The notes under the pieces: model-generated | Told to the model about the DNA's origin: nothing | Database searches by the model: none | Seen by the model: the letters and a program-made list of their open reading frames with translations, nothing else | Source: Sanderia malayensis | Taxonomy: Eukaryota > Cnidaria > Scyphozoa > Semaeostomeae > Pelagiidae | Assembly (NCBI GenBank): GCA_013076295.1 | Contig: RQOL01000882.1 | Location: 806,001-870,000, forward strand | Direction: 5' to 3' | DNA length: 64,000 nt | Shown: positions 37,101 to 48,899 of the stretch, piece after piece | Position numbering within the stretch: position 1 is the stretch's first letter | How the letters are laid out: every line of letters begins with the position of its first letter | Position numbers and translations under genes: made by a program

Positions 37101-40100
37101 AGTATTTTATGGTATTTTATTTTATAGCGCAGTGTAGTATAGTATAGTATAGTATAGTATAGTATAGTATAGTATAGTATAGTATAGTATAACATTGTGT
37201 AGTATGGTATTGCATAGCATATAGTAACCTTTTGTTTTTAAAGATTCTTATCAAAACATAAAATATTTTCCCATGCCATGAACATCTCAACAGACAATAC
37301 TTATTTACAAACATAATGAGATCTTCAAATAATGAATTAATCAATTATTTATTGTTTTTTTATTTTGAACCTTTTTCACCTGCTATCGTTAGATTGAGCA
37401 ATTAATAATGTATGCAAATCCATGATAATTATTTGCATAATTATCGAAAGACAATGAATAAATTATCTCGAGGCTCCGGCTTTTGATAATGCCTCCAACA
37501 AACATTTGTGCTAAATATAGATCCTATTCAACGTGAGACAACTTGAATTTTGGCAAACGAGTTAAGTGATGTAAATTTTAATAAAACATTATGGCCATAG
37601 AGGTATGGCAAATCCTTCTGTATGTAGCGAACTGGTCCCTTGTTGAACTGCTTTATAATATACAATTCACCATCATATAACGAACTTCACTGTATATAGC
37701 AAACTAAGCATCTGGTCCCTTGTTGAACTGCTTCATAGTATACAATTCACCCTCATATAACGAACGTCACTGTATATAGCAAGCTAAACATCTTGTCCCT
37801 TGTTAAACTGCTTCATAGTATACAATTAACCCTCATATAACGAACTTCACTGTATATAGCAAACTAAACATCTTGTCCCTCGTTTAACTGCTTCGTAGTA
37901 TACAATTAACCCTCATATAACGAACTTCACTGTATATAGCAAACTAAACATCTTGTCCCTCGTTTAACTGCTTCATATGTAGTATACAATTAACCCTCAT
38001 ATAACGAACTTCACTGTATATAGCAAACTAAACATCTTGTCCCTCGTTTAACTGCTTCATATGTAGTATACAATTTACCCTCATATAACGAACTTCGCTG
38101 TATATAGAAAACCAAACATTTGGTCCCTTATTGAACTGCTTCATAGTATACAATTCACATTATAGCTATTTCCCACATTTTTCACGCATATGGTAAGCTC
38201 GGTTCGCATATTTCCCCTGGCAACAGACATTTCCCATTGCGCTTTTGTATATTTGGGATAATATTGCACGAAAAACACCTGAAATGAGGACACCCGGATT
38301 TGCAGAAATTTTTATCACTTAATAAATGGATAATTTCGACTTATCAGGGGGTAAGAGGCAATTAGAGCATAAACAATGTCGTTTTGATTTCAACATTTCA
38401 TGGTATATAAGAAGAGGTCATTAAATGAGTCCCATCTGAGTATGTAAAAGCGCATATGTATTTTACAATTTCATTATAATTTTATTAACATTTAAACTAG
38501 GCGACTTCTTAATTCTTCATTCATTCATTCGCTCTTAAACATTGTAACTGACTTTGCGTTCGATTCTCGAATTTATTTGACGAATGTATTCCATGTTCGA
38601 ATTCGAATATATATTCGATGTTCGAATATGATGTCGTCATTTGGAACAACTGTTTCGAGCAATAACGATTGGCACGTTTTTCGTTAGGCCTAAAAACATT
38701 GAACAAAGTTTAATGGAGGCAATTTTATCGAGTTTACCCACCTTTGTCTGCACAAGTGAATAGTCGTCAAGGGAGTGCTTTTTATTCAATCCTTGGCAGG
38801 TTAGCTTGAAATTCACAATATCTGCTGAAAAACCAGACTCGCCAAGAATCGGTTTTATCAACAGGGCGCCAAATTTGCAGAAAACTTTCTGAATAATTGC
38901 CCGCAGTTTTTTGACAAGTAACCTAAACTCTATTTGCAATATTTCTCAAAAGCCTGTTGAGACAATTGTTGCTGGGATAGTTGTTGATCTATTTATTGAA
39001 GTTGAAAAACATTTGATAAAAATTGCTTTGTTATTTACCTTATTCTTTCTATTATTGTCAAAGGTTTCCAATTGAATTGAAAACCTGTTTAAATAAGATT
39101 TAAAAAAGACCTTATCTCCCCCGCCTTTCAATCCTTCATTTTCCACTGTCGGCAATTGCTTCCAGATAGTAAAACAGAAAAAGGTTTTAATCAATTTACC
39201 CATCAATTTTCTATTTACTTTCAATATCTAATCATTCCCATGAAGTAGTGAATTCAAACCATACAATTATTTCGAAAAGCCAGCCAGGGCACAAATTAAA
39301 TTTTCACGGCAACAAGTCAACTTATGGACTTATACTTTATCGCGAGAACACCCTATTAGCTCCAAATGGATCTCATTCTGTTTTAAATAAAGAGTTTCAA
39401 GTGAATCAAATATTTAAGTCTGCATTTTTTATAAGAATACCTTAATTTTTGCCAATTGATCTTTTCCACTGTTATTGTTAAATTTTCATTGTTTTTTGTC
39501 AATTTCGAGCCACAGCATACACTCTTTTTTTTTTATAAGAACCAGATAATTTTTGCTGAGGCTCGATGTTCTTAATTTTTTCATAATTTGAGGCCCAAAT
39601 TTTCTTAAAACTGTTCTTATTTTAGGAGCGATTTGTTTAGGCTATACATGTACTCAGGTCTCAGCTACTTTACTATACGTTGTCTTGTCAATTACTTTTG
39701 TTTAGGAATTTCATCGTTTTGTTTTATTGAAGTGAAAAAATTTAAAAATCACCTTGTTTTTTTCTTGTTTCTTATTTAATTTCTCATCCGAGGCTGAGCA
39801 TGTTCTAAACTTGTTCTTATTTTTTTGGGAAATCGAGCCTCAGTGTTCTTATAAAGTGTGTTCTTATAAAGAAAAAAGAGTGTATTCTTATAAACATTGT
39901 TTTTATAAAAAAAGGTGTTGCAGACCAATTTAATGTAAATATGAGTGAGATTAATCATGTTCTGTCTGGTTTAAGTAATCTTGGAGATTTTAATCATTAG
40001 AATAAGGATATTGATATCATATGAAAGAATTGCCAGTTGTAACAAATCTATCAAATTCAAAACTTTACGGAGTTTTCAAGACAGGTAGAATTGTAAACAT

Positions 40101-43100
40101 TACCGAAAACAAAAAAATTCAAAACGGTGCACGAGTTCTGAAATCTGTTTTAAATAAATCAATTAAAACTGTACATTATCTTTACTCACCGCAATAAATA
40201 TTTCGTTCTTCAATGTTCTCGATCTTTGTTCTGGTATAAATTATTTTAGAAACGTTTTAGAAACTTTTCGACAACAACTTGTAATCTGGAGAAAATCAGC
40301 TCAACTTTGCAACTGGAGAAAAGCGATTATTTTCAGAACACAGCCTCGTTTCCAAACTCATCCTAATCCCCCGGGATCAATTGGTTTTACATTTAACATT
40401 AATCACTCAACCCGCGCACACCGGGTGTTCAATCGCAACCATTTTTATTGCTCATCAGTTTTTCGTGTTTTGTGAAATTCCTGGCGGGATTGTCTCGATC
40501 CGATTTACGCCCGTAATTGCCCCCTGGTGACGCGCTGTACATAATTTATTTTCTTCCCTCTGTTGCTAGCTGTGCATCAGGTGCTTTTAGTGTTATAAGC
40601 GGAGGTTAAGGTGCCGGCATATCTCACATTTTCTGACATAAACATCAACCGATTCTCATTACCATAACACTGCTATGTTACTCGCGAATTTTGTCATTAA
40701 TCCCGGATAAGAAGATCTACAGTCGATTGTAATCCGATTTCAGATTAATAAATCCTTTCTATTAGCAATAAGACTCGGTTTTCGTTGAAAAGCGGAGCTC
40801 CTAATTTTGTTGTGACATGAAACCACTGCATTGCTAAAACCATTACACTGCATTGTTCTTGAAGTCATTGCACTGTATTGTATATGATGTTATTAGATTA
40901 TGCCATACATGAAGTCATTGCATTATGCGAAGCCAATGCCATGTGGCTTACATGAAACCATTGCAAAACACAATCCATTATGAAACCATGACAGTGTACA
41001 GTGCACGAAGCCGTTGCAATGCATAATCCATGAAGCCATTGCACTGTACTGTATCATCATTAAAATCATTGCGTTGTATCTTTTTAGTTACAAATGGATT
41101 GTTCCATTCACGTATGTTACTCAGGATGAACCAAACACGAGGAAGAAGGTCACCATGAACATGACCACAGGTAAGGGAATTGCAGAGACTAGAAGAAAAT
41201 CATTTTATAAATTTTGCCTCTGTACTTATTTTAAACTTTCCTATGTATACAAGCCAACTAAACATCTAGTCTCTTGTTGATCTGTTTCATATAATACAAT
41301 TCACCCTCATATAACGACCTTCACTGTATATGGCAAACTAATCATCGGGTCCCTTGTTGAACTGCTTCATAGTATACTATTCCTCCTTACTGTTCTATAG
41401 TAAATCGTGCTTTACTTTCTGTTTTCAGCCAATTTATCTGGTTTGCCAAACAATTCATCAAAATGGATCAAGGCCAACTACATGCAAGCTGGTTTCTACA
41501 GGGTGACGTACAATAACAACAACTGGAAATTGCTCATTGCGCAACTGCAGAATGATCACAAGGTATGTTGAGTACCCCCGTCTTTGTCACTACTTTGCTA
41601 TTGATTCCAGTATAGTTCTTAATATATTCAGGGGTTTCCACTAAATAGGATAAGACATTGTTGCAAAGCTGCCCAAAATCAGTTCCAAATCAACACAGTT
41701 GCATTATACATGCACAAAATGCTACTGTTGCTGATGAATCTGCCGTTATTTTTACCCCCCACCCCGCCCCTGAGTCTAAATTCATTAATATGCGATGGCA
41801 AATTGCAGTTTGTTAGGGGGTTATGTATGATGAATTTGGATTTTTCTTCCCAGGTATTTTCTCCACTGGACAGGGCTGGCATTATTGATGATGCCTTCAA
41901 CCTTGCGAGGTAAGATGACGTCACTTTATTCAATAAACAGAAAGGTCATCCTATCTAAGGGGTCAGCTCAGCTTAGTTTGTTTTATTGGCATGGGTTCTG
42001 AGGTCACTAGTAATTCAGTCGCGAACTGGTCAAAGGTTGCAAATCATAATTCAAAGGTCAAAAGTAATAGGTTGGAAGTCATAGTTCACAGGTCAAAGGT
42101 GATAGGTCATATGTTATAGGTCATTCGTTTTTATCTTTGCAGAGCTGGTGTGTTGGATTACAAGATTGCCCTGAGCACTACCAAATTTCTTGACAAGGAA
42201 GAAAGTTACGTGGTTTGGAGAGTGGCCCTGAGCAATCTGAATTACCTCAGCAAAGTCCTGAGCGCCCGAACATCATTCACTCTTTTCAGGGTAAGCACAT
42301 TTACACCCCTCCCCCTCGTATCTTCCTACACTCTATCAGCTTAGACCAGATGCAGGGCTGTCATTGATGGAGGCACATGGTGGGGTAACCCCTTGCTTTT
42401 GATGGGATTCAAGCATTTTTAGAAATTCGCAATGCTTTGTTGGAAACTCGATGTGTTGTTCAATGACTTCGTTTTGGAATCCTGGCTTATCTATTTATTT
42501 ATCAGCGAATATTTATACTGGCTGAGAACATCAGAAATATGTACAAGTATTAAAGATTTTTATGCACAATAAAACTCTTATTAATGTCCTAATATTATTA
42601 TTATTTGTTATTATTATTATTGTTATTCTTATTTGTTATCTTATATTATTTAAATATTATTTGTTATTGTGCGAATTGAGGTTTTTCTGTTTTATTTGCT
42701 CAGAAATATATGGTGAACAAGTTGAGTCCCATGGTGAAAAAACTTGGCTGGAATATGACTGGATCCCACCTCGATATGTATGCTAATTATCACAATTATG
42801 TTAATTGATACATTATATAAGTAACTAAATTAGAATAAATTATCTATCGGCATGCCTTGAGTGGGCGTGATTATGATCTTTGATTATTTCACATTAATTG
42901 TGTCAATTTAGTTTTTAACATATCCGTGTTTTTGATATTGTTTTTCAGATATAAACGAAGTATGTTTTTATCTGCTGCTTGTGACTATGGTGATGCTGAC
43001 GCCATTGCTAAGGCCCAGGCCCTTTTCAACGATTGGATGCTCAAAAATGTGACGTCAGTAATGAATTTTTTGTTTTTGATGGAGCATAATTCAAATCTTC

Positions 43101-44948
43101 TTCATCTTCAATTGTTGTTTCTTCTTTCATCCTTATTCTTTCTCTTCATGTTTCTTTCACGAGCATCGAATTTCATCTTCTACACCTTGTCCATTTTTCT
43201 TGATCTTTAAAATATCGTTATCTTCTTCAACCCGTCCTTCATTCTTTTCATCCATCATTTTCATCTTCTTTATCTCCATTTTTTTCTATTCATATTCTTT
43301 ATTTCATCTTCAACTTCTTTATATCACCTTCATCTTCTTTATTTCATCTTCAAACTTCTTTATATCTTCTTCAACCCATCCTTCATTCTCTTCATCCATC
43401 ATCTATATCTTCTTTATCTCCATTTTTTCATCTTCATTTTCTCTAGTTCATCTTCATCTTGTTCATCTTCGTTATTTCATCTTCACTTTCTTTATATCAC
43501 CTTCATCTTCGTTATATCATCTTCAACTTCTTTATATCTTCTCCAACCCATCCTTCATTCTCTTCATCCATCATCTATATCTTCTTTATCTCCATTTTTT
43601 CATCTTCATTTTCTCTAGTTCATCTTCATCTTCTTTATTTCATCTTCATTTTCTCTAGTTCATCTTCATCTTCTTTATATCTAAGTGTGGATTCTGAGCT
43701 GAAGAGTTTGATCTATTACACTGGCATTGAAAATGGAGGCGACAAAGAATGGAACTTCGTCTATTCAAAATTCAGAGTGGAGACGAATCCATCTGAGAAA
43801 TCCAAACTTCAATCGGCCCTCAGTGCGACGCAGAAGCCGTGGATTCTGAGAAAGTGGCTCGAGTACAGCCTCAACGCAAGCATCATTCGAACGCAAGATA
43901 CAGTTTACGTCATCACTGCCGTTTCTCAATACAATCCAACTGGACGATACATTGCTTGGAACTTTGCAAGAGCCAACTGGCCAAAGTGCATGGAAATGTA
44001 TGTATGCAACCCCCCTGATTATATAAGGTTTCGCATGATTAACAAACGAAGAGATGGATATTCCAGGGGGTGATAATAAGAGGCTCTAAGCCACGTTGAA
44101 TTGAATTATCGACACATGGAGTTATCAAGCGAATGTATTGGATTGGATAGGGGTGACAGTGTAGGTCAAAATAATTTGAGATTATTTTGACCCATATTGT
44201 CCCACATTGACTCATTGAGTTGGAGTAATGCCATTTCGTATTCACCATGGTATTATTGTGTATTAGTTTTTATCAGCGAACCTATCATATATGATCTATG
44301 ACATTTGGCTTATGACCTTTTGAATATATCGTATTTCAAGTTTTTATCGGCAAATTATATCATGTCATAGCTACAAGCATTGATAACATTGGACCATTTC
44401 CTTTCCAGAATGACCCCGAATAATTTCCACGTGACCAGAATGACGTTGGGAATCACTGCGCAATTTACAACGCAATTTGAATTAGATGAGGTACTTCATG
44501 TTGCATTATGGTTATGGCTCTCCAACATGAATTGTCAAGCCCATTTTCTCCATTGTATGCATTGCTGCAATAATGTGTTTCAAAATATTCCAGCGTAACA
44601 TAGTGAAGCCATTCTAATGCTACATAATGAAACCATTTTAACGTCACATGCTGAAACCATTCTAATGCTACATAATGAAACCATTTTGACGCCACATGGT
44701 GAAACCATTCTAACGTCACATTGTGAAGCCATTCTATTGCCCCACGTATATAGTGAAACCTTTATCCCTGAGTCATTCTTTCTTTTTCATAATCTTAGGT
44801 GCGAGCATTCTGGAAAAAGTACCCGGATGCTGGAGCTGGCGCGCGTGCGCGAATTCAAGGCATGGAACGAATACAAGCCAGCATTGACTGGGCGACAAAT
44901 TATGCAAATTCTGTCGAACAATGGCTTGCAACCGAGGTTGCATCATAG
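25136..44948 (+). CDS. M1-family membrane aminopeptidase (aminopeptidase N-like), 19 exons
   Basis: Exons: 25136-25343, 25925-26420, 26744-27020, 27499-27619, 27782-27936, 28891-29004, 29235-29369, 29775-29840, 29927-29992, 30558-30724, 41088-41170, 41429-41562, 41854-41909, 42143-42290, 42704-42777, 42949-43057, about 43699-43997, 44409-44490, 44799-44948. About 979 residues. Type II topology: short cytosolic end, one TM ([17 protein letters not shown]), then a Pro/Thr stalk and the ectodomain. HELAH (414-418) with E437 supplies the zinc site, and Y500 in ITYRKG is the likely catalytic Tyr. The substrate-recognition GAMEN motif reads GATEH (378-382); its Glu is kept. The C-terminal ERAP1-like helical domain is complete to [12 protein letters not shown]. 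It should trim neutral N-terminal residues from extracellular peptides. The exon 17 acceptor is uncertain. Intron 10 contains a complete antisense gene. Confidence 0.92.
26440..26645 (-). repeat. 80-bp MITE-derived unit, 2-3 copies (aminopeptidase intron 2)
   Basis: The order GGGACCAGATGTTTAG, TTTGCTATATACAG, GAAGTTCGTTATATGAGGG repeats about every 80-90 bp. This is the reverse complement of the arrays at 37.6 and 56.8 kb. Confidence 0.8.
27021..27475 (+). repeat. 93-bp hairpin tandem array, about 5 copies (aminopeptidase intron 3)
   Basis: The same unit as in MCC intron 6 (AATGGACCTTCCAGGGGTGA, then CCCCTGGAAATATATCATTT). It starts within a few bases of the exon 3 donor at 27021 and ends about 20 bases before the exon 4 acceptor, so almost the whole intron is repeat. 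Confidence 0.9.
28270..28770 (+). repeat. CAATC-rich 80-bp tandem repeat (aminopeptidase intron 5)
   Basis: About six copies of an 80-bp higher-order unit made of CCAAT/CTAAT pentamers ending CTTATTCTGTTTTATCCA. Copies start at about 28348, 28428, 28508 and 28588. ORFs inside are low-complexity (SNPIQ repeats). Confidence 0.9.
30000..30390 (-). repeat. 31-bp tandem repeat (aminopeptidase intron 9)
   Basis: About 12 copies of AGCTGTCTCTCTGTAGCTTG followed by CGTTT(C/T)(T/G)(T/C)TTTAT. The minus strand stays open as a basic repeat peptide, which I take as a low-complexity artefact. Confidence 0.85.
30775..31150. repeat. ATCCATCAATCTATTA microsatellite (aminopeptidase intron 10)
   Basis: Degenerate ATCCATC/ATCAATC/ATTAATC repeats just inside the long intron, followed by CCAAACCAATCCAAATCAAT repeats to about 31260. 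Confidence 0.8.
31955..32025 (-). repeat. single copy of the 80-bp MITE-derived unit
   Basis: TTTAGTTTGCTATATACTGA followed by a GTTCGTTACATCGAGATTCG-like end. It lies directly 3' of the nested minus-strand gene. Confidence 0.6.
32035..36338 (-). CDS. large disordered protein nested in aminopeptidase intron 10, unrecognised
   Basis: Exons in minus-strand order: 36338-36307 (first coding exon, ATG then 10 codons, donor GTGAGA), 35810-33243, 32899-32035. Phases match (AG|G and AG|A), giving 1154 residues. I do not recognise the family. Most of it is predicted disordered: Lys/Glu/Ser-rich, with runs of Gln, Asn and Asp. Four similar motifs occur: [36 protein letters not shown] recurs several times. 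A more ordered-looking stretch near residues 890-960 contains [19 protein letters not shown] and HLYVYEK. It could be a cytoskeletal or adaptor protein with phospho-dependent docking sites, but that is inference. It lies entirely inside one host intron, in the opposite orientation. Confidence 0.8.
33005..33095 (-). repeat. single 93-bp hairpin unit in the nested gene's intron 2
   Basis: ACACCCCTGGAAGGTCCATT, then TTGATAACCATAGCGAAATG, then TTTCCAGGGGGTAAAG, the reverse of the MCC intron 6 unit. Confidence 0.75.
36557..36581. promoter_or_regulatory. paired CACGTG E-boxes upstream of the nested gene
   Basis: Two copies of GTCACGTGGT (cores 36557-36562 and 36576-36581), 19 bp apart, about 220 bp upstream of the nested gene's start codon. 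They fit bHLH-zip (USF/MITF-type) sites, but use is not shown. Confidence 0.4.
36840..37200. repeat. TATAG microsatellite
   Basis: Degenerate TATAGTATAG and TAGCATAGCA pentamer repeats, longest pure run at 37137-37190. Intergenic with respect to the nested gene; inside the host intron. Confidence 0.9.
37615..38165 (+). repeat. 80-bp MITE-derived tandem array, about 7 copies
   Basis: The unit reads GGTCCCTTGTTGAACTGCTT, CATAGTATACAATTCACCCT, CATATAACGAACTTCACTGT, ATATAGCAAACTAAACATCT. Copies here vary at CTTGTT/CTCGTT and CATAG/CATATGTAG. Same family as 56.8-57.6 kb. Confidence 0.9.
38170..39517. other. host-intron interior, no gene supported
   Basis: Two minus-strand ORFs (38637-38939 and 38946-39224) lack family signatures and have no clear splice partners. 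Nothing else is seen. Confidence 0.35.
39518..39884. mobile_element. TACACKC-family MITE, copy C (GTTCTTA type)
   Basis: 367 bp with inverted ends TACACTCTTTTTT and AAAAAAGAGTGTA. The subterminal motif in this copy is GTTCTTA/TAAGAAC, seen at both ends and at several internal sites. It is diverged from copies A and B, but the terminal architecture is the same. Confidence 0.85.
39885..40840. other. host-intron interior, no gene supported
   Basis: AT-rich sequence with no ORF or repeat of note. Part of aminopeptidase intron 10. Confidence 0.4.
40850..41070. repeat. degenerate GAAGCCATTGCA repeat near the end of intron 10
   Basis: Repeats of (C)ATGAAGCCATTGCACTGTA-like sequence roughly every 35 bp. 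Similar ATGAAACCATTCTAATGCTA repeats lie in intron 18. Confidence 0.65.
41258..41395 (+). repeat. 80-bp MITE-derived unit, about 1.7 copies (aminopeptidase intron 11)
   Basis: AACATCTAGTCTCTTGTTGA, TTCACCCTCATATAACGACC, TTCACTGTATATGGCAAAC, then a second partial copy. Same family as the arrays at 37.6 and 56.8 kb. Confidence 0.8.
43090..43680. repeat. CTTCATCTT low-complexity tract (aminopeptidase intron 16)
   Basis: Pyrimidine-rich TTCATCTTC/TTTCATC repeats with larger duplications (about 43370-43450 and 43550-43630 are near copies). It reaches the exon 17 acceptor and obscures it. Confidence 0.85.
44045..44200 (-). repeat. 93-bp hairpin unit fragments (aminopeptidase intron 17)
   Basis: GATGGATATTCCAGGGGGTG and GATAGGGGTGACAGTGTAGG resemble parts of the 93-bp unit but are strongly diverged. 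Confidence 0.45.
44590..44760. repeat. ATGAAACCATTNTAAYG tandem repeat (aminopeptidase intron 18)
   Basis: About seven copies of a 22-24-bp unit such as CATAATGAAACCATTTTAAC, alternating with CACATGGTGAAACCATTCTA. Confidence 0.8.
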
Positions 44949-46381
44949 AAACGAGGCATGAGGTAACGGCATAGAATCGAAGTCATGTGATCGAGGTAAC
45001 TGCGTTTTATATTTCCCCTCTTTGATTTTTTACCTTGATTTTAATACTTGTAAATAAGAGAAATTATGCTAATTTATGCAACGTCTAGAGACCCCAAATT
45101 ATGCTGGTAACATAATTTATGTGATCTTATAAGGAATCTATTTGAAATTGATTTGATGAATTTGAAAATAATTTGTTGAATTTTGACTCGGTCGTGCCTG
45201 AAAAGTTGTTTCAATCAATACATCAATCCAAAAGTATGCACCCCCAAAGTAATGTTTCACTTTCCCGGCTTCAAATACCGTTGGGTCGTGGGGCTTGCTT
45301 GAAAGAAAACCCCCTTTCGAAAGGCGGACTTGATGTAGACTGACTACATTGGGTCCCTGTGTCTCACTAGGTTGTGTTGAGCGAGTTATGAGTTAGGCAC
45401 TTAGGGACGCAATATGGAGAGTCTGGACTTGATAAAGCGGTGCATCACAACGCACATACGGTGCAGAAGAAATTGACAATTTCCAATAAAAGTTCACAGC
45501 TAATCATTTTAACAACATTGATCGAGAATATACCTTGAAGCTTAACGGATAATATTAAAGATAATAATGATAATAATAAAGTACTTTTAATTTCAATCAG
45601 CAATTATGATGATACAAACTTGAAACCAACTGCAGCCAGCGCTTTAATATACTATCAAAGAAGTGCCGACTTAGGGGTGACAAAGTTTTTGTTCTGGTTA
45701 ATTTCTTAGTTATATACTTCGTTAAAACCTAACGGAACACAATTTCAAAGTGTCCACCTCGTGTCTAGATCAAATATGCAATGCTTACAAAAGCTGTTTG
45801 GGGCAGGGATGGGGTAGTGGGGATAGGGTGGTAGTTTGGGGGGAGGGGCTAAAAATGGTGTCTAAGTTGGGGACAGTTTCCATCTCTAAATCCTAAATGC
45901 GCATGGGTGATTTTACAAGACTTTCTAGAGATTAAAATACAACATAATTTATAAGCAACACTAACTCCTTATCATAGCAAACAATGTTTACATCCACACG
46001 ACCCCCGTCCAAAATAATTCCAATCAAATCAAAACAACAGAAAACCATGCCAATAACAGGAGGGTCGCATGGAGCTTCAATTGCCTTCATGCACTGACCC
46101 CCTGGCTGTTTCTTGTTTGCATGGATTTCATGTTGGTTTGGCCAGAGTCACGCAGGGGGTAGTATGAATATATGTCACACAAACAAGCATTGAAAAATAT
46201 AAACAATAATAATAATAATAATGGTAATTATGATGATTATGATAATGAAAGCATCCATATGACTGTAATATTTAATATTTACATTATAATGTATGCTAAT
46301 TTATGCCAATTTTAGCCTCCACTCATACCATTGGTTACCAATTTATGTAAACATCACAAAAACAATTCAGTTCAATAATTT
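44949..46381. other. 3' flanks between aminopeptidase and ZFAND genes
   Basis: Convergent 3' ends. An AATAAA at 45485-45490 could serve the aminopeptidase. Short AATAAT microsatellites occur near 45555 and 46205. No gene recognised. Confidence 0.45.
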
Positions 46382-47486
46382 TCAGATCTTTTTTACCTTT
46401 TCACCGACAATGACGGGGTTTTGTTTTGCTATTTGTTCACGTCCATCAGCCTTGTAGTCGAACGAGCAATTGTGCTTGTCGGAGTAGCGATGGATCCCAC
46501 AAAATAATCCACTACATCTGCATTGGAAACCTGTGGAACACAACAGGAGAAACATCAACTGATGCATCACAGACATTCATAATGGCCAGAAGTTTATAGA
46601 TCAACTAACAGTGTGGTTTGAATCATGTAGCAAGCAGCGGTTCATATCATGTAGCAAGAATTGTGGTTTAAATCAACCAATAAAGAGTGTGGTTCATATC
46701 ATCTAGCAAGAATTGTGGTTTAAATCAACCAACAGAGAGTGTGGTTCAAATCATGAAGCTGGCAACGGTTCATATCATTTAGCAAGAAGTGTGGTTCAGA
46801 TCAAACTGAGAGTGTGGTTCAAATCAAGACAGAATTACCTACCAGTAAGTCCGACCTTTTTCCTGCAAACATAACAACGATTTCTTTTCTTAGCTTTATC
46901 AGGTGATTCTATTGAAGATGAAGGTTCTAACGAGGAAACAGCCCCTTCTGTTTTCGAATCAGTGGAATCACTGATTGGTTGATTATCGTCACATTGATTG
47001 CTGATAATTTCTTTTTCTACTGTTTCTTTCTCAGCTGTGGTGAGAGACGGTGACGAAACCATTCGATCCGAGACGGGGTTTAGTTTTGGTGAATGTGAAG
47101 CTGGCCGGGGCATATTAGTACCAGTCATTGCTACGGAAAGAGATGGATTATTAAAGTAAGTGACATATATATCTCGTACCTTGTTGAATTGCATCGTAGT
47201 ATACAATTTACCCTCGTATAACGAACGTCACTGTATATAGCAAACTAAACAACTGGTCCCTTGTTGAACTGCTTCATAGTATACAACCAACCCTTGAGGA
47301 TACAGAGAAAATGTACATACTTGAAGTTGAAGCACTAGTTTGTGATGCTGATGCATCTTGGCTCCGTTTAATATTATCTTTGTAACATTTTGAACAAAGA
47401 CCATCTGATGCTTGATTACCATAGAAACCACACCCAGTTCTACAGCGTTGCGGTTGTTGCTGTGCTTGATTCGTTTCACCCTCCAT
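46382..47486 (-). CDS. ZFAND6: A20/AN1 zinc-finger protein, ZFAND5/6-like
   Basis: Coding exons 47486-47321, 47130-46843, 46530-46382; 200 residues, close to vertebrate ZFAND5/6. An A20-type finger lies near the N-terminus, with C15, C19, C31 and C34 in [21 protein letters not shown] Ser/Glu-rich linker follows. The C-terminal AN1 finger starts [17 protein letters not shown], continues [14 protein letters not shown], and the protein ends VGEKVKKI. The family binds ubiquitin chains through A20 and links to the proteasome and stress responses. ZFAND5 versus ZFAND6 cannot be separated here. The start codon sits one base after a CACAG acceptor, so a non-coding first exon lies upstream, with a matching donor at 48710. 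Confidence 0.93.
46600..46830 (-). repeat. GTGTGGTTNAAATCA tandem repeat (ZFAND intron 3)
   Basis: Alternating GTGTGGTTCAAATCAACCAA and CGGTTCATATCATGTAGCAA blocks, about seven in all, filling most of the intron between the last two exons. Confidence 0.8.
47155..47290 (+). repeat. 80-bp MITE-derived unit, about 1.6 copies (ZFAND intron 2)
   Basis: CTTGTTGAATTGCATCGTAG, TTTACCCTCGTATAACGAAC, CACTGTATATAGCAAACTAA, followed by the start of the next copy. Confidence 0.85.
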
Positions 47487-48709
47487 TCTGTGTGAAAAAA
47501 TAAAATAAAATATTAATGACACGTCCCCCTAAAATGATATGAAATTTCGTATGAATCTTAGTGCTGTATTAGTGCCTACAGGGGGCCAAATTGATGACAA
47601 ATGAAAATTTCTCCCTCCCAGTGTATGGAAATCCTTTTATTATAAAACTCAGTGCGTCTGTTCAGTAGGCGGTCATTGTGATAAATGTTGACCAAAGAAG
47701 CCCCGGGCTGATATCCCGTTACTCAATCTGTTGTCAGAAATAATCATTTTAAACTAATTTTCAGTGACAATATTTGAACTTACGGCGAAACTGAGTGGTC
47801 TATTTTGAGAAAATGTTTAAAGATAGGAATAAAGTGAGAATAAAAAGAAATATGATGAGTCATTGGTAATTTTTCTTTGCCCGAGCAAGTTTTGATTTGA
47901 ACGAAATGCCATCATCTGAATAGCATTTATTGTTTAGAAGACAGAAAGCAAAACAGAACACAATGGAACATAGGTTTAGGCCAAAATATTTCTCAGTTTC
48001 TATGGATCTAAATCATTCATGACACAGTTGTTTACATGAAAACAAAAACGATATTTTAATTAAATGACATTTGAGATTTGAGTTGATATTATAATCGGTG
48101 ATTTAGGGTTTGTTTTGACCGTTTTTAATATCCTTGGTGAAATTTGAAATCGAAGAATGAAGAGGAATATCTATTTTGAGGTCACGCGTAAAATTATCAA
48201 AATTCTTCACGCTAACATTTCTATTTTCTCGAAAATAACTCCTTAAATATCAAATTCAGTTGGTTATATAACAAGACATACATTTCTGTGTCCTAAAAAT
48301 GCCATTAAATACTTATTTTAAGCCAAAATTAGTCATTTTATAAGAAACAAAAGACTCTATACCCAAACAGTTATAGACCAACAAAAAGTCTGAAAACAAA
48401 ATATGGCCTAAACAGTTCAAACAGACATCTTCTTAATTTAATAGCGTTTAATCTCAACAAAACCTTGCCAAAATGATAGATTTAGATTTGATGAACATTT
48501 GAGAACGATGAATTCTGAGTAGTGAATTTAGCTAGGTGATAAAAAGCGTAAAGAATTTGTTATGAAAGGCCATTACAAAACCTCACCCGAATAATTTCCT
48601 CACCAGGCCATCCGTGGCGTCAGTTTGGCCGACGATATTTGACTGATTTTAACCATTTAAATCATCAAATTCTTACAAAATAAAAACAGAAATATTCTCA
48701 AACAACTCA

Positions 48710-48870
48710 CCTTTCTAAATAATATAAATCTGTGTGAATAATTCCAGTATTTATTGATCTATCTCAGTATTTATTCACCCAGGAATTAAAATCCAAAGGC
48801 TCAAGGCAAAGCTTGTTTTATTTCTGACTCGCAAGTCGGAAAACAGGCTTTACATGTGACGTCATCATAA
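48710..48870 (-). promoter_or_regulatory. ZFAND 5' UTR exon end and promoter with CRE
   Basis: AGAAAG|GTGAGT (donor at 48710, minus strand) ends a probable non-coding first exon that splices to the acceptor next to 47487. A perfect TGACGTCA palindrome lies at 48857-48864, about 145 bp upstream of that donor, consistent with a CREB/ATF site in the promoter. Confidence 0.45.
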
Positions 48871-48899
48871 TTGAAATGTCCCGGATGAGCACATTTTTC

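Noticed and set aside
38637..39224. Two adjacent minus-strand ORFs in the host intron
   Set aside because: No recognisable domain and no convincing splice junction joining them.
43200..43660. Ser/Phe/Ile-rich ORFs
   Set aside because: Translation of the CTTCATC tract; only the 3' end of one frame is a real exon.
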